Assembly (NCBI RefSeq): GCF_023101205.1
Contig: NZ_CP078078.1
Coordinates: 620,001 to 684,000 of the forward strand
DNA from: Microbacterium aurugineum
GTDB lineage: Bacteria > Actinomycetota > Actinomycetes > Actinomycetales > Microbacteriaceae
Length of the DNA: 64,000 nt
Reading direction: 5' to 3'
Notes under the pieces: generated by a model
What the model was told of the DNA's origin: nothing
What the model saw: the letters and a program-made list of their open reading frames with translations, nothing else
Database searches by the model: none
Program-made: the position numbers and the translations under genes
In this document: positions 25,221 through 34,108 of the stretch, in pieces
How the letters are laid out: each line of letters begins with the position of its first letter
Position numbering within the stretch: position 1 is the first letter of the stretch

Positions 25221-25227
25221 GAGAATC

Positions 25228-26442
25228 GTGGAAGCGAGCGATCTCGGCCTGGTGCTGATCCCCCTGCTGGCCGTCGCCGCGCCCCTGCTCGCCCGCGGGG
25301 TCCGCCCGGTGGTGCGGGTGCCGATCGTGGTGTTCGAACTCGTGCTCGGGATCCTCGTGGGGCCGGCGGTGCTCGGCTGGGTCGAACCGGGGCCCCTGCT
25401 GGAGAAGCTCAGCGACTTCGGTCTGGCGCTGCTGTTCTTCGTCGCCGGCACCGAGATCGACTTCAAGACCGTGGCGGGCAAACCGCTCGCCCGCGCCTCC
25501 CTCGGCTGGCTCCTCAGCGTTCTGCTGGGCATCGGCCTGGGCTTCTTCTTCGCCCCCGGCGAGGGGATGGTCGTGATCGGCATCGCGCTGAGCTCCACCG
25601 CGCTCGGCACGCTGATGCCGATCCTGCGCGACGCCCGCGAGCTGGACACGCCGTTCGGTCGTGCGATCAGTGCGATCGGCGCGGTCGGCGAGTTCCTGCC
25701 CCTGATCGCGATCTCGATCTTCCTCAGCACGCGCACCACACCGATCGCCACGGCCGTCCTGCTGACGTTCGTGGTGCTGGCCGGGCTCGCAGTTCTGCTC
25801 GCGCACCGTGTGCCGCACGGGCGGCTGCACCGCATCGTCCGTGCGACGCTGCACACGTCCGACCAGTTCGGGGTGCGCTTCGTGATCCTGCTCATCGCGG
25901 CGCTGGTCGGCCTGAGCGTGATGCTCGACCTCGACATGCTGCTCGGCGCGTTCGTCGCGGGAGCGGTGTGGCGCATCATCATGACGCGGGCACCGAAGGA
26001 ATCCGCCGAGGAGGTCGAGAGCAAGATCGAGGCGATCGCATTCGGATTCCTCGTACCGATCTTCTTCCTCTACACGGGCGTGACCTTCGACCTGCAGGCC
26101 CTGCTCACCTCGCCGACGGCCCTCGCCCTGGTGCCCATCTTCCTGATCGCGCTGCTGGCCATCCGTGGGGCGGCCGCGCAGCTCTCGGCCCCGGTGGGAA
26201 TGAGTGTCCGCGACCGTGCGGCCCTCGGGCTCCTCGCCGCCACCGGACTGCCGATCATCGTCGCCGTCACCGCGATCGGCGTCGACGAGAAGATGCTCGA
26301 CACCGGCACCGCGGCGGCATTGGTCGGAGCGGGCATGCTCTCGGTGCTGCTCTATCCGTTGATCGGGATGACCCTGCGCGGGGATCGCGCCGACGTCGTC
26401 GGACCCGCCCGTGCGGGCGACGCCGTGCAGGGGGAGCTGTGA
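25228..26442 (+). CDS. Kef-type cation/proton antiporter (CPA2)
   Basis: 404 aa with about 12 helices of the Na+/H+ exchanger fold (EVELVLGILVGP-like VFELVLGILVGPAVLGW, LALLFFVAGTEIDF, GIALSSTALGTLMPIL). It lacks a C-terminal TrkA-N domain, so it is the membrane part only. The GTG start follows a -10 hexamer by 7 nt. The next gene overlaps its stop (GTGA). Potassium or sodium/proton exchange is the family role; the ion is not evident. Confidence 0.87.
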   Translation: MEASDLGLVLIPLLAVAAPLLARGVRPVVRVPIVVFELVLGILVGPAVLGWVEPGPLLEKLSDFGLALLFFVAGTEIDFKTVAGKPLARASLGWLLSVLLGIGLGFFFAPGEGMVVIGIALSSTALGTLMPILRDARELDTPFGRAISAIGAVGEFLPLIAISIFLSTRTTPIATAVLLTFVVLAGLAVLLAHRVPHGRLHRIVRATLHTSDQFGVRFVILLIAALVGLSVMLDLDMLLGAFVAGAVWRIIMTRAPKESAEEVESKIEAIAFGFLVPIFFLYTGVTFDLQALLTSPTALALVPIFLIALLAIRGAAAQLSAPVGMSVRDRAALGLLAATGLPIIVAVTAIGVDEKMLDTGTAAALVGAGMLSVLLYPLIGMTLRGDRADVVGPARAGDAVQGEL

Positions 26443-26909
26443 CGAGTGCGTCGGCGCTCCTGACCCGTACGGTGCAGAGCCTCGACGGCATCGCGAAGGA
26501 AGGGCTGGGCGAGCAGCGCGTCTCCCGGTGGCGCGGGCGCCGCATCGTGCGGGTCGGCGAAGCATGGCATCTGGGCGTGCTGCTGCTGACCGACTCGCAC
26601 GCGCTGGCCACGGCCGAGGTGCTCCGCGCGGCCGATCCCGGACGCCGCGGCTACACCGCCGAGTCGGCCAGAGCACGCGCCGAACGTCGTGCCGAAGCCC
26701 TGCGGGGTGGCTTCGACGAGGGTGACGTCGTCCACGTGGGATGGAGCGTGATCGACGTCGACGCCGTGGATGCGGGCGGCTCCTCCGGTCCGCTGGCGCT
26801 CGTCGACGGCGTCCCCTCGGTGCGGTGGAGCGCGGCCGGCGGGTTCATGCCCCTGGAGGCATACCTGCGCGAGCGCGTGTCCCTGTTGCGGGATTCGGCG
26901 GAAGGCTGA
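26439..26909 (+). CDS. Conserved protein of unknown function, coupled to antiporter
   Basis: 156 aa, starting with a GTG that overlaps the antiporter stop. It is soluble and rich in Arg/Ala, with GEAWHLGVLLLTDSHALATAE and a Y-T-A-E-S-A-R-A-R-A-E-R helix. I do not recognise a characterised family. Translational coupling to a Kef-type antiporter suggests a regulatory or accessory role, but no nucleotide-binding motif is visible. Its stop almost touches that of the convergent amidotransferase gene. Confidence 0.65.
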   Translation: MTSASALLTRTVQSLDGIAKEGLGEQRVSRWRGRRIVRVGEAWHLGVLLLTDSHALATAEVLRAADPGRRGYTAESARARAERRAEALRGGFDEGDVVHVGWSVIDVDAVDAGGSSGPLALVDGVPSVRWSAAGGFMPLEAYLRERVSLLRDSAEG

Positions 26910-26910
26910 G

Positions 26911-27627
26911 TCAGGCGAAGGTCTCGCCGAAGCGGCGCAGAAGCGCGGCGCCCTCGGTGACCGATGCGGCGAGCACCTGCTGCTGCACCGCGTCGAACTC
27001 TTCCGGGTCGAAGTAGCCGGTGGTGCGGTAGAACGTCATCCGGTCCGCGAAGTCGCGGGGAGTGGGCTCCGGATGGAACTGCGCTGCATACAGGTGCGTG
27101 CCCACGCGGTAGGCCTGCACCAGGCAGGCCTCATTGGTCGCCAGGAGCACCGCGCCCGGCGGGGTGCTCGCCGAACTCTCCTTGTGTGCCGTGAACACCG
27201 TGAGAGCGGGGCCGCTCGGCCCGAACACGGGATCGGCGGCGCCGGCTTCGGTCACATCGATCACGGTGGCGCTCGCGGGCTCGGGAGTGTCCGTCACGAC
27301 CTCGCCCCCGAGCATGCGGGTCACGACACCGATGCTGAAGCAGGTGAAGAACACCGCGATCTCGGCGGCCATCGCCGCGTCGGCCAGTGTGCGGAGGTCG
27401 GCTTCGACCCGCAGCTGCTCCGCGGACTTCACGGTGTCGGAGACGTTGAACGGGGAGCCCCCGACCACGACGCCGCGGTATCCGCGTAGACGCTCGATGT
27501 GCAGCGGTGTCTGCAGCAGGTCGAGTCGATCGACGACGTCGACGCCGAGCGCCCGTCGGAAGGACGCATGCTCGGCGTCCGCCGCCCCGATCTCGGGTCG
27601 CACGCACACGTAGAGAAGCGAGGCCAT
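26911..27627 (-). CDS. Class I glutamine amidotransferase-like protein
   Basis: 238 aa. The catalytic cysteine lies in VFFTCFSIGV, where GxCxG has become TCFSIG, and the His/Glu pair is in QFHPEPTPRDF. The oxyanion-loop equivalent is GVVVGGSPFNVSD. This is the stand-alone GATase1 type related to GMP-synthase amidotransferase domains. No synthase partner is adjacent, so the substrate is unknown. Confidence 0.82.
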   Translation of the reverse strand: MASLLYVCVRPEIGAADAEHASFRRALGVDVVDRLDLLQTPLHIERLRGYRGVVVGGSPFNVSDTVKSAEQLRVEADLRTLADAAMAAEIAVFFTCFSIGVVTRMLGGEVVTDTPEPASATVIDVTEAGAADPVFGPSGPALTVFTAHKESSASTPPGAVLLATNEACLVQAYRVGTHLYAAQFHPEPTPRDFADRMTFYRTTGYFDPEEFDAVQQQVLAASVTEGAALLRRFGETFA

Positions 27628-27667
27628 CAGGAGATTCTAACGAGCGCGCGGAGCCGGGCCGACGCGG

Positions 27668-28408
27668 TCACCGGGAGGAGTTCGCGGTCCGGCCGCGGAC
27701 GATGCCGACGAAGGTCTCGACGTCGGGCGTGGTGCGATCGCGAGGCCAGACCAGCGCCACCGTGGAGGTCGGACCGTCGGCGAGCACGCGGTGGTCGGCA
27801 TCCTTGCGGTGGTGCAGGCGAGCCAGCGACATCGGGACGATCACGATGCCGAGGCCGGAGGCCGCCGTGGCGATCGCCTCTCCGGTCGGCAGTGCGGCGA
27901 AGGCGGCCGGGAGTGTGCCGGGGAGGTCGAGCGGGCCCAGCACGTCATCGGACAGCCCGATCACGACCTCGCCCTCGAGATCCGCGGCGGAGAGCTCTTC
28001 GGCCGCCATCAGGTGCGAGTCGACCGCGGCGATCACGACCGGCACCTCGTCGTACAGAGGGATGATGTGCAGGGACTCGTCCGTGAGCGGCAGACGGACC
28101 AGCGCCGCATCGATCGCGTCGAGCGCCTCGCGCTGGGTGGCGACCTCGATCGGGACGAGCTCGAGCGGCACTCTCGGCATGCGCTGCTTCCACGCGTCGA
28201 TCCACTTGCCCGGTGTCGCGCCCGGCACCGCGCCCAGACGGAAGGTACGCGGTGCCTCGGGCTCGGGCTGAGGGGCATCGAAGACGACCTTGGCCGTCTT
28301 CTTCTTCGGCTTCTGCGGCGGGAACCGCTCGGCGGGGGCGGCCTTGTTGCGACGCACAGGGGTACCTCGACCTGCGCCCTTCCCGGGCCGCCTTCCCTGA
28401 TTCGCCAT
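27668..28408 (-). CDS. LysR-type substrate-binding domain without DNA-binding domain
   Basis: 246 aa from MANQGRR; an upstream in-frame ATG would add a low-complexity stretch. The N-terminal 45 residues are basic and disordered (KPKKKTAKVVFDAP). The remainder is a LysR effector-binding fold: FRLGAVPGATPGKWIDAWKQ, PLYDEVPVVIAAVDSH and ASGLGIVIVPMSLARLHH. The expected N-terminal helix-turn-helix is missing and is not found in another frame nearby. It may be a ligand sensor acting through another protein or a decayed regulator kept for binding. Confidence 0.78.
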   Translation of the reverse strand: MANQGRRPGKGAGRGTPVRRNKAAPAERFPPQKPKKKTAKVVFDAPQPEPEAPRTFRLGAVPGATPGKWIDAWKQRMPRVPLELVPIEVATQREALDAIDAALVRLPLTDESLHIIPLYDEVPVVIAAVDSHLMAAEELSAADLEGEVVIGLSDDVLGPLDLPGTLPAAFAALPTGEAIATAASGLGIVIVPMSLARLHHRKDADHRVLADGPTSTVALVWPRDRTTPDVETFVGIVRGRTANSSR

Positions 28409-28418
28409 GGGGTCCAGG

Positions 28419-28733
28419 CTACTCGGCGGGGGAGGCGGGCACGTCCGCGACGGCGACGGGGTCCGTCGCCGTCGCGAGTTTCCGCTGTGCACGGCGGATG
28501 AGCCCTGCGGCTCCGCCGACCAGGATCAGCACGCCCACGGTCAAAAGGAGGATCGTGACGATCGTGGTCGGCGTCAGAGCGAGGAGCCCATCGGCGACGG
28601 TGTCCCTCCGGTCGGCGTCGGCCAGCATCCAGAGGGCGACCGTGGCGATCGCGGCGAACAGGAGGCCCCAGATGATGGCGGCCCAGCGCGTGCGGGGAGG
28701 GGAGGGGGCTTCGACGATCGTCGGCGTACTCAT
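28419..28733 (-). CDS. Small two-helix membrane protein of PspC operon
   Basis: 104 aa. The ATG overlaps the last base of the upstream PspC gene stop (TGATG); a GTG three bases earlier is possible. Hydrophobic segments lie at about residues 18-38 and 53-80, followed by a basic stretch (LIRRAQRKL) and a short tail. No family is recognised. Coupling to the PspC gene places it in the envelope-stress module. Confidence 0.7.
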   Translation of the reverse strand: MSTPTIVEAPSPPRTRWAAIIWGLLFAAIATVALWMLADADRRDTVADGLLALTPTTIVTILLLTVGVLILVGGAAGLIRRAQRKLATATDPVAVADVPASPAE

Positions 28734-30271
28734 CACTGGTCTTCCTTCGCGGGCTCGTAGAGGGTGACGGAGATCACTCCGCTGGTCTGATCGATCGTGA
28801 CGGGTTGTACGAGGGTGGGCTCGGTGTCCTCAGCGGCGACCTTCTGCAGGACGATCGACTCCCCGTTCCTGCGCACGGGAGTCCAGGTGCCGTGCGCAGT
28901 GATCTGGCCGGTCTCCTCATCCACTCGGCTCCACGAAACGGTCGCCGATCCGACGACGGCGCGCAGATCGAGCTCGACGCCCGACTGGACGTCGATGTAC
29001 GTGTTGCCGGATCCCTTGTCCACGACGATCGACCGCGCACCGTCCTCGAACGGATTCAGCGTGAGGAACGTATCGCCGAAGGGCTGCCGGACGTGCGCGG
29101 ATTCGTTGTTGCCGAGCGCGATGTAGCCCAGCGTGACGCCCGGGAAGGCGGAGAAAGCGCCGGCGACGAGTCCGCCGATGAGCGTCACCACGGTCGCGAA
29201 GGCCAGGAACCCGCTGCGCCGACGGAACGCCCCGGCCACGATCATCCCGAGTGCCAGGATGAGCGCCGCCGCGAGCAGTCCCAGGGCACCGCCGAGGGCC
29301 TCACCGCCCGTGACGAGACCGACGGCAGAGCCCGTGATGATCGCGAGGCCGACGATGGTCGCGGCGAACGCGAAGCCGGCCCGGGGGTTCGAGGCACGGC
29401 GGAGGCGTCGGCGCTCCGCGGCTTCGGTCGCGAACACCGCAGCCTCGGCCTGGCGTTCACGACGCAGCTGGTCGCGGGCGGCACGCTCGATGTCCTGCTG
29501 CTGGCGGCGCCACGCCTGATCCTGTTCCTTCCAGGCCGCGTGCTGGGCGCGCCAGGCCTCGAGAGCGGTGGGGTCCTGTGAACCGGGCGGGAGGGGGGCG
29601 GGCGGTTCCGGGGGAGTGAAGGCGAGCGCGGTGTCGGAGACCTCATCGGCGAGAGTGGCATCCCCCCCCTCAGCGGTACCCGAATCGCTGAGGGGGTCGG
29701 ATGCGGCCGGGGCCGCCCAATCTGCGGAAGCCATCGGCAGATCCGGCGCGGAAGCACCCGGGGTGCGGCGCATGGCGCGCACGATCAGGAAGAGCAGACC
29801 GGCGACGAGCACGAGCCCGACGATCCAGCTGACGACGGAGAGGGCCGACCACCCGTCGTAGCCGAGTCCGAAGAGACGTCCGGCCAGTGGTGCGGTCGGG
29901 AAGAGACCGATGACGGCCATCGCGAGGATGCCCCACTGCGCCGGCTGATAGTCGCGGCGGAACAGATCGCGGAGGTGGACCCGTCCGTCGATGTCGGGCA
30001 GCAGCGCCCAGGCCGCGGCGTACAGGAAGATCACCGGCAGGCCGAAGAGCGCCGCGACCACGAGGATCCCGCGGACGATCAGCGGATCGATGCGCAGCCG
30101 GGCAGCGATCCCCGAGGCGACACCGCCCAGCCAGCCCTCGGACCGGGCGACGCCGAGGCCGGCGACCCAGAGGAGGAAGCGTTCGGCTCCGCGGGGGATG
30201 CCGGTGCCCGGTGCGCCGACGGCCGGAGTGGCCTGGTCGGCAGGAGGCGGGGGTGCAGTCGGAATCGTCAT
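28733..30271 (-). CDS. PspC-domain membrane protein
   Basis: 512 aa. A PspC domain occupies about residues 40-95 (GGVASGIAARLRIDPLIVRGILVVAALFG). It is followed by two further helices, a charged Ala/Arg/Gln-rich linker (about 245-285, probably helical), four helices (about 290-375), and a C-terminal beta domain resembling the LiaF-type cell-wall-active domain (ESAHVRQPFGDTFLTLNP onward). It is divergent from a kinase whose N terminus is also a PspC domain. The set resembles the LiaFSR/Psp-type envelope stress systems of actinobacteria, with this protein as the membrane modulator. Confidence 0.85.
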   Translation of the reverse strand: MTIPTAPPPPADQATPAVGAPGTGIPRGAERFLLWVAGLGVARSEGWLGGVASGIAARLRIDPLIVRGILVVAALFGLPVIFLYAAAWALLPDIDGRVHLRDLFRRDYQPAQWGILAMAVIGLFPTAPLAGRLFGLGYDGWSALSVVSWIVGLVLVAGLLFLIVRAMRRTPGASAPDLPMASADWAAPAASDPLSDSGTAEGGDATLADEVSDTALAFTPPEPPAPLPPGSQDPTALEAWRAQHAAWKEQDQAWRRQQQDIERAARDQLRRERQAEAAVFATEAAERRRLRRASNPRAGFAFAATIVGLAIITGSAVGLVTGGEALGGALGLLAAALILALGMIVAGAFRRRSGFLAFATVVTLIGGLVAGAFSAFPGVTLGYIALGNNESAHVRQPFGDTFLTLNPFEDGARSIVVDKGSGNTYIDVQSGVELDLRAVVGSATVSWSRVDEETGQITAHGTWTPVRRNGESIVLQKVAAEDTEPTLVQPVTIDQTSGVISVTLYEPAKEDQ

Positions 30272-30386
30272 GATTCGATCCTGGCGTCATCCGTGGGGCC
30301 CCTGCCATGGGGGGAACCCCTGAGTGGCCCCTGATTCTGGCCAGGGGAGGACCCGGAGCACCCATGCGGATGATTGGATGGGCGAC

Positions 30387-31631
30387 ATGTCCTCTTCGGC
30401 GCACGCTCCCGCGCGATCAGCGCCCATCGCTGCGCCGCGCCCGCCGCTGACCCGTGATCGCGACTGCCTGGTGGCCGGGGTGAGTGCGGGCCTCGCGCGA
30501 CACCTGGGCGTGCGGGTGGGGCTGGTGCGTGCACTGTTCCTCGCGCTGACGCTGTGCGGCGGCGCCGGCATCCTCCTCTACGCCTGGTGCTGGGCCTTCA
30601 CGCCGTGGAGCGAGGGGGAGGAGTCCCCGACCAGACGCGTACCGGTCGCCTGGCTGCTGCTCGCTCCCGCCGGTGTCGGGATCCTCATCGTGCTGGCCTG
30701 GCGCGGCGGCAGTGACTGGTTGAGTGGATCCATCCCGCCCGATCTCGCCGCGGTCGTCGTCGGCGGCACCGTGGGCTTCGCGACGGGCGCCGGGCTCTGG
30801 GCGACCCTGATCGATCGCACCGACACCGCGCGCGGACCGCGACACACGATGACCGTCCGGATCCTGGCTCTCCTGCTGCTCGCCCTGCTGTTCACGGTGC
30901 TGCTCTCCTGGCCCGTCGCGCGCTCGGGGGTGGCACTCGTGCTCCTCCCTCTCGCCGGGCTCGCTGCGGTGATCTCCTCGGCCCTGATCCCGCGATGGCG
31001 CGAACTGTCCGGCGAACGGGTGCGCCGCATCCGCGAGGAGCAGCGCAGCCAGATGGCCGCGCACCTGCACGATTCGGTGCTGCAGACGCTGGCGCTGATC
31101 CAGAACAGGGCAGGAGCCTCCAGCGAGGCGGCCCGCCTCGCCAGGGCACAGGAGCGCGAGCTGCGCGCATGGTTGTACGACGGCGACGCACCGGCCGACA
31201 GCGACCTCCCGACGGATCTGCGTGACTACGCAGGGGCCCTCGAGCTCGACTATCCGGTGCGCATCGACGTCGTGTCGGCGGGCCTCTCCACCGAGCGCGC
31301 CAGCGGGGAACTCGCGGCGGCGGCCCGAGAGGCGATCCTGAACGCCGCGCGGCATGCCGGCGGGGACATCTCGGTGTACATCGAGGGGAGCGCCGCGGGC
31401 GTCGACGTCTTCATCCGGGACCGCGGCGAGGGCTTCGACCTCGACGATGTGCCGAGCGATCGCCTCGGGGTACGGGAGTCGATCATCGGCCGGATGCGTC
31501 GTGCCGGTGGTACCGGAGCGGTCCGCAGCGACGCGAACGGGACCGAAGTGCATCTGAGCATTCTGGCGGCCCCGCCGTACGACCGGGCGGCGGGGCGACC
31601 GATCCCCACCCGGGAGGACGACCATGCCTGA
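30387..31631 (+). CDS. Sensor histidine kinase with N-terminal PspC domain
   Basis: 414 aa from MSSSAHAPAR; an ATG nine bases earlier is an equal option. A PspC domain (residues 22-75, with GVSAGLARHLGVRVGLVRAL) is followed by four to five helices (to about 200). The HisKA_3 helix has H228 in MAAHLHDSVLQTLALIQ. The ATPase has the N-box EAILNAARHAGG and an intact DRGEGFD G1 motif. The response regulator overlaps its 3' end by 8 bp. The PspC domain probably senses membrane stress directly or through the divergent PspC protein. Confidence 0.9.
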   Translation: MSSSAHAPARSAPIAAPRPPLTRDRDCLVAGVSAGLARHLGVRVGLVRALFLALTLCGGAGILLYAWCWAFTPWSEGEESPTRRVPVAWLLLAPAGVGILIVLAWRGGSDWLSGSIPPDLAAVVVGGTVGFATGAGLWATLIDRTDTARGPRHTMTVRILALLLLALLFTVLLSWPVARSGVALVLLPLAGLAAVISSALIPRWRELSGERVRRIREEQRSQMAAHLHDSVLQTLALIQNRAGASSEAARLARAQERELRAWLYDGDAPADSDLPTDLRDYAGALELDYPVRIDVVSAGLSTERASGELAAAAREAILNAARHAGGDISVYIEGSAAGVDVFIRDRGEGFDLDDVPSDRLGVRESIIGRMRRAGGTGAVRSDANGTEVHLSILAAPPYDRAAGRPIPTREDDHA

Positions 31632-32280
31632 GAGCATCCGCGTCGTGATCGTCGACGACCACTCGATCTTCCGCTCCGGCCTGCGTGCCGACCTCGATGC
31701 GAGTGTCGACGTGGTCGGCGAGGCGGCGGACGTGCCGTCCGCGATCGCCGTGATCGCGGAGACACAGCCGGACGTCGTCCTGCTCGACGTGCACCTGCCG
31801 GGTGGGAGTGGCGACGATGCCGCGGGCGGAGAAGCGGTGATCCGCGGGTCGGCCACGGCAGCGCGGTTCCTCGCGCTCAGCGTCTCGGATGCTGCCGCCG
31901 ACGTCGTGCGCGTGATCCGGGCGGGCGCCCGCGGCTACATCACCAAAGGGTCATCGGGCATCGAGGTCAGCAGTGCCGTGCACGCCGTGGCGGACGGGGA
32001 TGCGGTCTTCTCACCACGGCTCGCCGGGTTCGTGCTCGACGCCTTCGGAGCGGTCGCCGGTGAGACCGCGACGGCGACCGACGAACTGGATCGCCTCTCC
32101 GCGCGTGAGCAGGAGGTCATGCGGCTAATCGCCCGCGGCTACGCCTACAAGGAGGTCGCTTCGGAGCTCTTCATCTCGATCAAGACGGTCGAGACGCACG
32201 TGTCATCCGTGCTGCGCAAGCTGCAGCTCTCCTCCCGCCACGAACTCACCGCGTGGGCGTCGGAGCGCCGCCTGCTGTAG
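31624..32280 (+). CDS. NarL/LuxR response regulator, partner of PspC kinase
   Basis: 218 aa. The receiver has D11-D12 and phosphoacceptor D55 in VVLLDVHLPG. LPGGSGDDAAGGEAV forms a loop longer than usual after the phosphorylation site. The LuxR domain is LSAREQEVMRLIARGYAYKE and SIKTVETHVSSVLRKL. The start overlaps the kinase stop, so the two are made together. It probably controls the divergent PspC operon. Confidence 0.92.
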   Translation: MPESIRVVIVDDHSIFRSGLRADLDASVDVVGEAADVPSAIAVIAETQPDVVLLDVHLPGGSGDDAAGGEAVIRGSATAARFLALSVSDAAADVVRVIRAGARGYITKGSSGIEVSSAVHAVADGDAVFSPRLAGFVLDAFGAVAGETATATDELDRLSAREQEVMRLIARGYAYKEVASELFISIKTVETHVSSVLRKLQLSSRHELTAWASERRLL

Positions 32281-32383
32281 TCGTGACGCAGGATCGGCTT
32301 GTGCGTCGGTTCGATTCGCGAGACTCTGGCCTGGAAACGAACCGGGAGCCGAGCCATCGGCAGCACAGCAGAACGGAGCGATC

Positions 32384-33583
32384 ATGCGCGTACGCAGGGC
32401 CTTCGGAGCGATCAGTGCGGTCTCGGTGCTGGCCTTCGCTTTCGCGTTCGCCTCGCCGCCACGGCAGGCTTCGGCCGTCGAGATCGGAGACGTGTTCACG
32501 TCGATCACGATCTCGCCGGTGCTGGGAACGCCGTGGCAGCAGACAAGCGATCCCACAGCGGTCCCCGATGGATCGCTCGTCGATGTGTCGTTCGCCTTCG
32601 CCCTCCCCGACGAGGCCACAGCCGGCGATACCGCCAGCATGACGTTCCAGAGCACCGGGGGCGTCACGACATCGGTCGCCGACCTGGCACCCTTCCCCAT
32701 CCTGTCCGAAGACGGGGAGACGATCGCCACCGTCACCGGGGCAGGGGACACCGTGACGGTGACCTTCGCTCCGTATGTGGACACGCATACCGCCGTCAGC
32801 GGATCCGGGACCTTTCAAGCCAGAGTGAGCGCCGCGGCTGCCACGCCGACGCCGTCAGCGTTCGGCATCCCCATCGCGGTGTCCAGCGGGCAGTTTCCTG
32901 CGACCGTGAGGATCTACCGCGTCACCGAGCTCATCACCGAGGTCACGGGCGTGCGTGGAGCGGTGCTCGACGACACCTCCCTCGAGTGGAGATACTTCAG
33001 CGCCATCCCGCTGTACAACCTCGATCTCGCCCTGATGGATGGTGCGACCGCTGTGGATTGCGCGGCGCTACAGCTCGAATACCGTGATGCCGCGTGGACG
33101 ACCGGCGATCCGTATCCGAGCGACGCGCAGTTCGGCGCACCGGTCGACGTGGCCACCGCGAGTTGCACGCCCGTATCCTCGGGACTCGACGCGGCTTCGC
33201 AGGTCGTCAGCGTCGTTCCGGAAGCGCAGGTCCCCGCCGGGACGCTCCGCGAGTTCCGGCTCATCGCCGGCATCACCTCGGACGAGCAGCCCGAGTTCCA
33301 AGCCGTGCTCGCGACAAGCGATGCGGGGTCCACGCAGACCCTCGCGTTCGTCGGGTTCGCGGAACGACAGACCGCACGTGGCGTCGGGCAAGGAACGCTC
33401 ATCCCGCTCCCGCCCGAGCCGGACCCGGACACGTCGGGCGGCGGCACGACGCCACCCGACACTCTGGCAGACAGCGGAGTGAACCCGAGCGGGCTACCGG
33501 GACTCGGCCTGGCCCTGGTCGCGCTCGGTCTCCTGGTCGTCGCCGGTGCGCGCCGGGTCAGGCACACAGCGATCCAGGAGTGA
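32384..33583 (+). CDS. Secreted adhesin-like protein with sorting-like tail
   Basis: 399 aa. A signal peptide (residues 1-31, ending near RQASA) leads to beta-rich regions of bacterial Ig-like/adhesin type (VDVSFAFALPDEATAGDTASM, VTVTFAPYVDTHTAV). Next come a Pro/Gly-rich wall-spanning stretch (PLPPEPDPDTSGGGTTPPD) and LADSG, a hydrophobic helix and a basic tail. LADSG resembles an LAXTG sorting signal with Ser in place of Thr. It is the second surface protein in the window. The fold assignment is approximate; secretion and membrane or wall anchoring are clear. Confidence 0.75.
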   Translation: MRVRRAFGAISAVSVLAFAFAFASPPRQASAVEIGDVFTSITISPVLGTPWQQTSDPTAVPDGSLVDVSFAFALPDEATAGDTASMTFQSTGGVTTSVADLAPFPILSEDGETIATVTGAGDTVTVTFAPYVDTHTAVSGSGTFQARVSAAAATPTPSAFGIPIAVSSGQFPATVRIYRVTELITEVTGVRGAVLDDTSLEWRYFSAIPLYNLDLALMDGATAVDCAALQLEYRDAAWTTGDPYPSDAQFGAPVDVATASCTPVSSGLDAASQVVSVVPEAQVPAGTLREFRLIAGITSDEQPEFQAVLATSDAGSTQTLAFVGFAERQTARGVGQGTLIPLPPEPDPDTSGGGTTPPDTLADSGVNPSGLPGLGLALVALGLLVVAGARRVRHTAIQE

Positions 33584-33602
33584 CGACCCGGCTGTCACCC
33601 CG

Positions 33603-34010
33603 TCAGGCCGCGAGCCACAGCCCCTTCTGATCCGTCGCGATGGTGAGCCCGGCCGCGACGGTCTCGTCGTCGCCGATCCTGGCGCCGCGGATGATGCGCG
33701 CTCCGGCGCCGACATCGGTGCGGACACCCACGTAGGCGTGGTCGCCGATCGCGGCACCCTGGCCGATGTGCGCGTGCGCGTCGACGAACGCGCCCTCCCC
33801 GACCACGGCGTCTTCGTCGATCCAGGCGCCGCGGGCGATGGTCGCCCCGGCGCCGACGCGCGCGCCCGGTTCGATGTAGGCACCCGCCTCGATATGCGCC
33901 TTCGGATGCACCTTCGCGCCATGCGCGACGAGACCCCGACCGTTCGCGTGCTTGCGGTACCGCAGCGTCGCTCCCTGGTCGTTCTCGATGTCGACGTAGT
34001 TCTTACCCAC
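33603..34010 (-). CDS. Left-handed beta-helix hexapeptide-repeat protein
   Basis: 135 aa. Residues 25-125 are tandem hexapeptides of the [LIV]-G-x4 type (AHIEAGAYIEPGARVGAGA, then AWIDEDAVVGEGAFVDAH), about 16 turns' worth of repeats typical of LpxA-like acyltransferases and carbonic-anhydrase-like proteins. No acyltransferase catalytic histidine in a standard context can be assigned. GGAGG precedes the ATG. Probably a trimeric enzyme or scaffold of unknown substrate. Confidence 0.8.
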   Translation of the reverse strand: MGKNYVDIENDQGATLRYRKHANGRGLVAHGAKVHPKAHIEAGAYIEPGARVGAGATIARGAWIDEDAVVGEGAFVDAHAHIGQGAAIGDHAYVGVRTDVGAGARIIRGARIGDDETVAAGLTIATDQKGLWLAA

Positions 34011-34108
34011 GATTCCTCCCGTGCTCCGGAGTCTCTTCCGGATATATCAACAACCACGGCAGGGGTGGATTCATTCCCTCGGATGGATGTCCTCGGTGTC
34101 CGCGGTGC

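Noticed and set aside
22842-26024. A 1060-codon leftward open frame over the nitronate monooxygenase, purU and antiporter region
   Set aside because: Three genes with clear family motifs explain the same DNA; the long frame has no family features.
34036-34049. A possible third copy of the HNH-flanking repeat (TTCCGGATATATC)
   Set aside because: Only about 12 bases match, the GAACGCA part is missing and there is no following hairpin.
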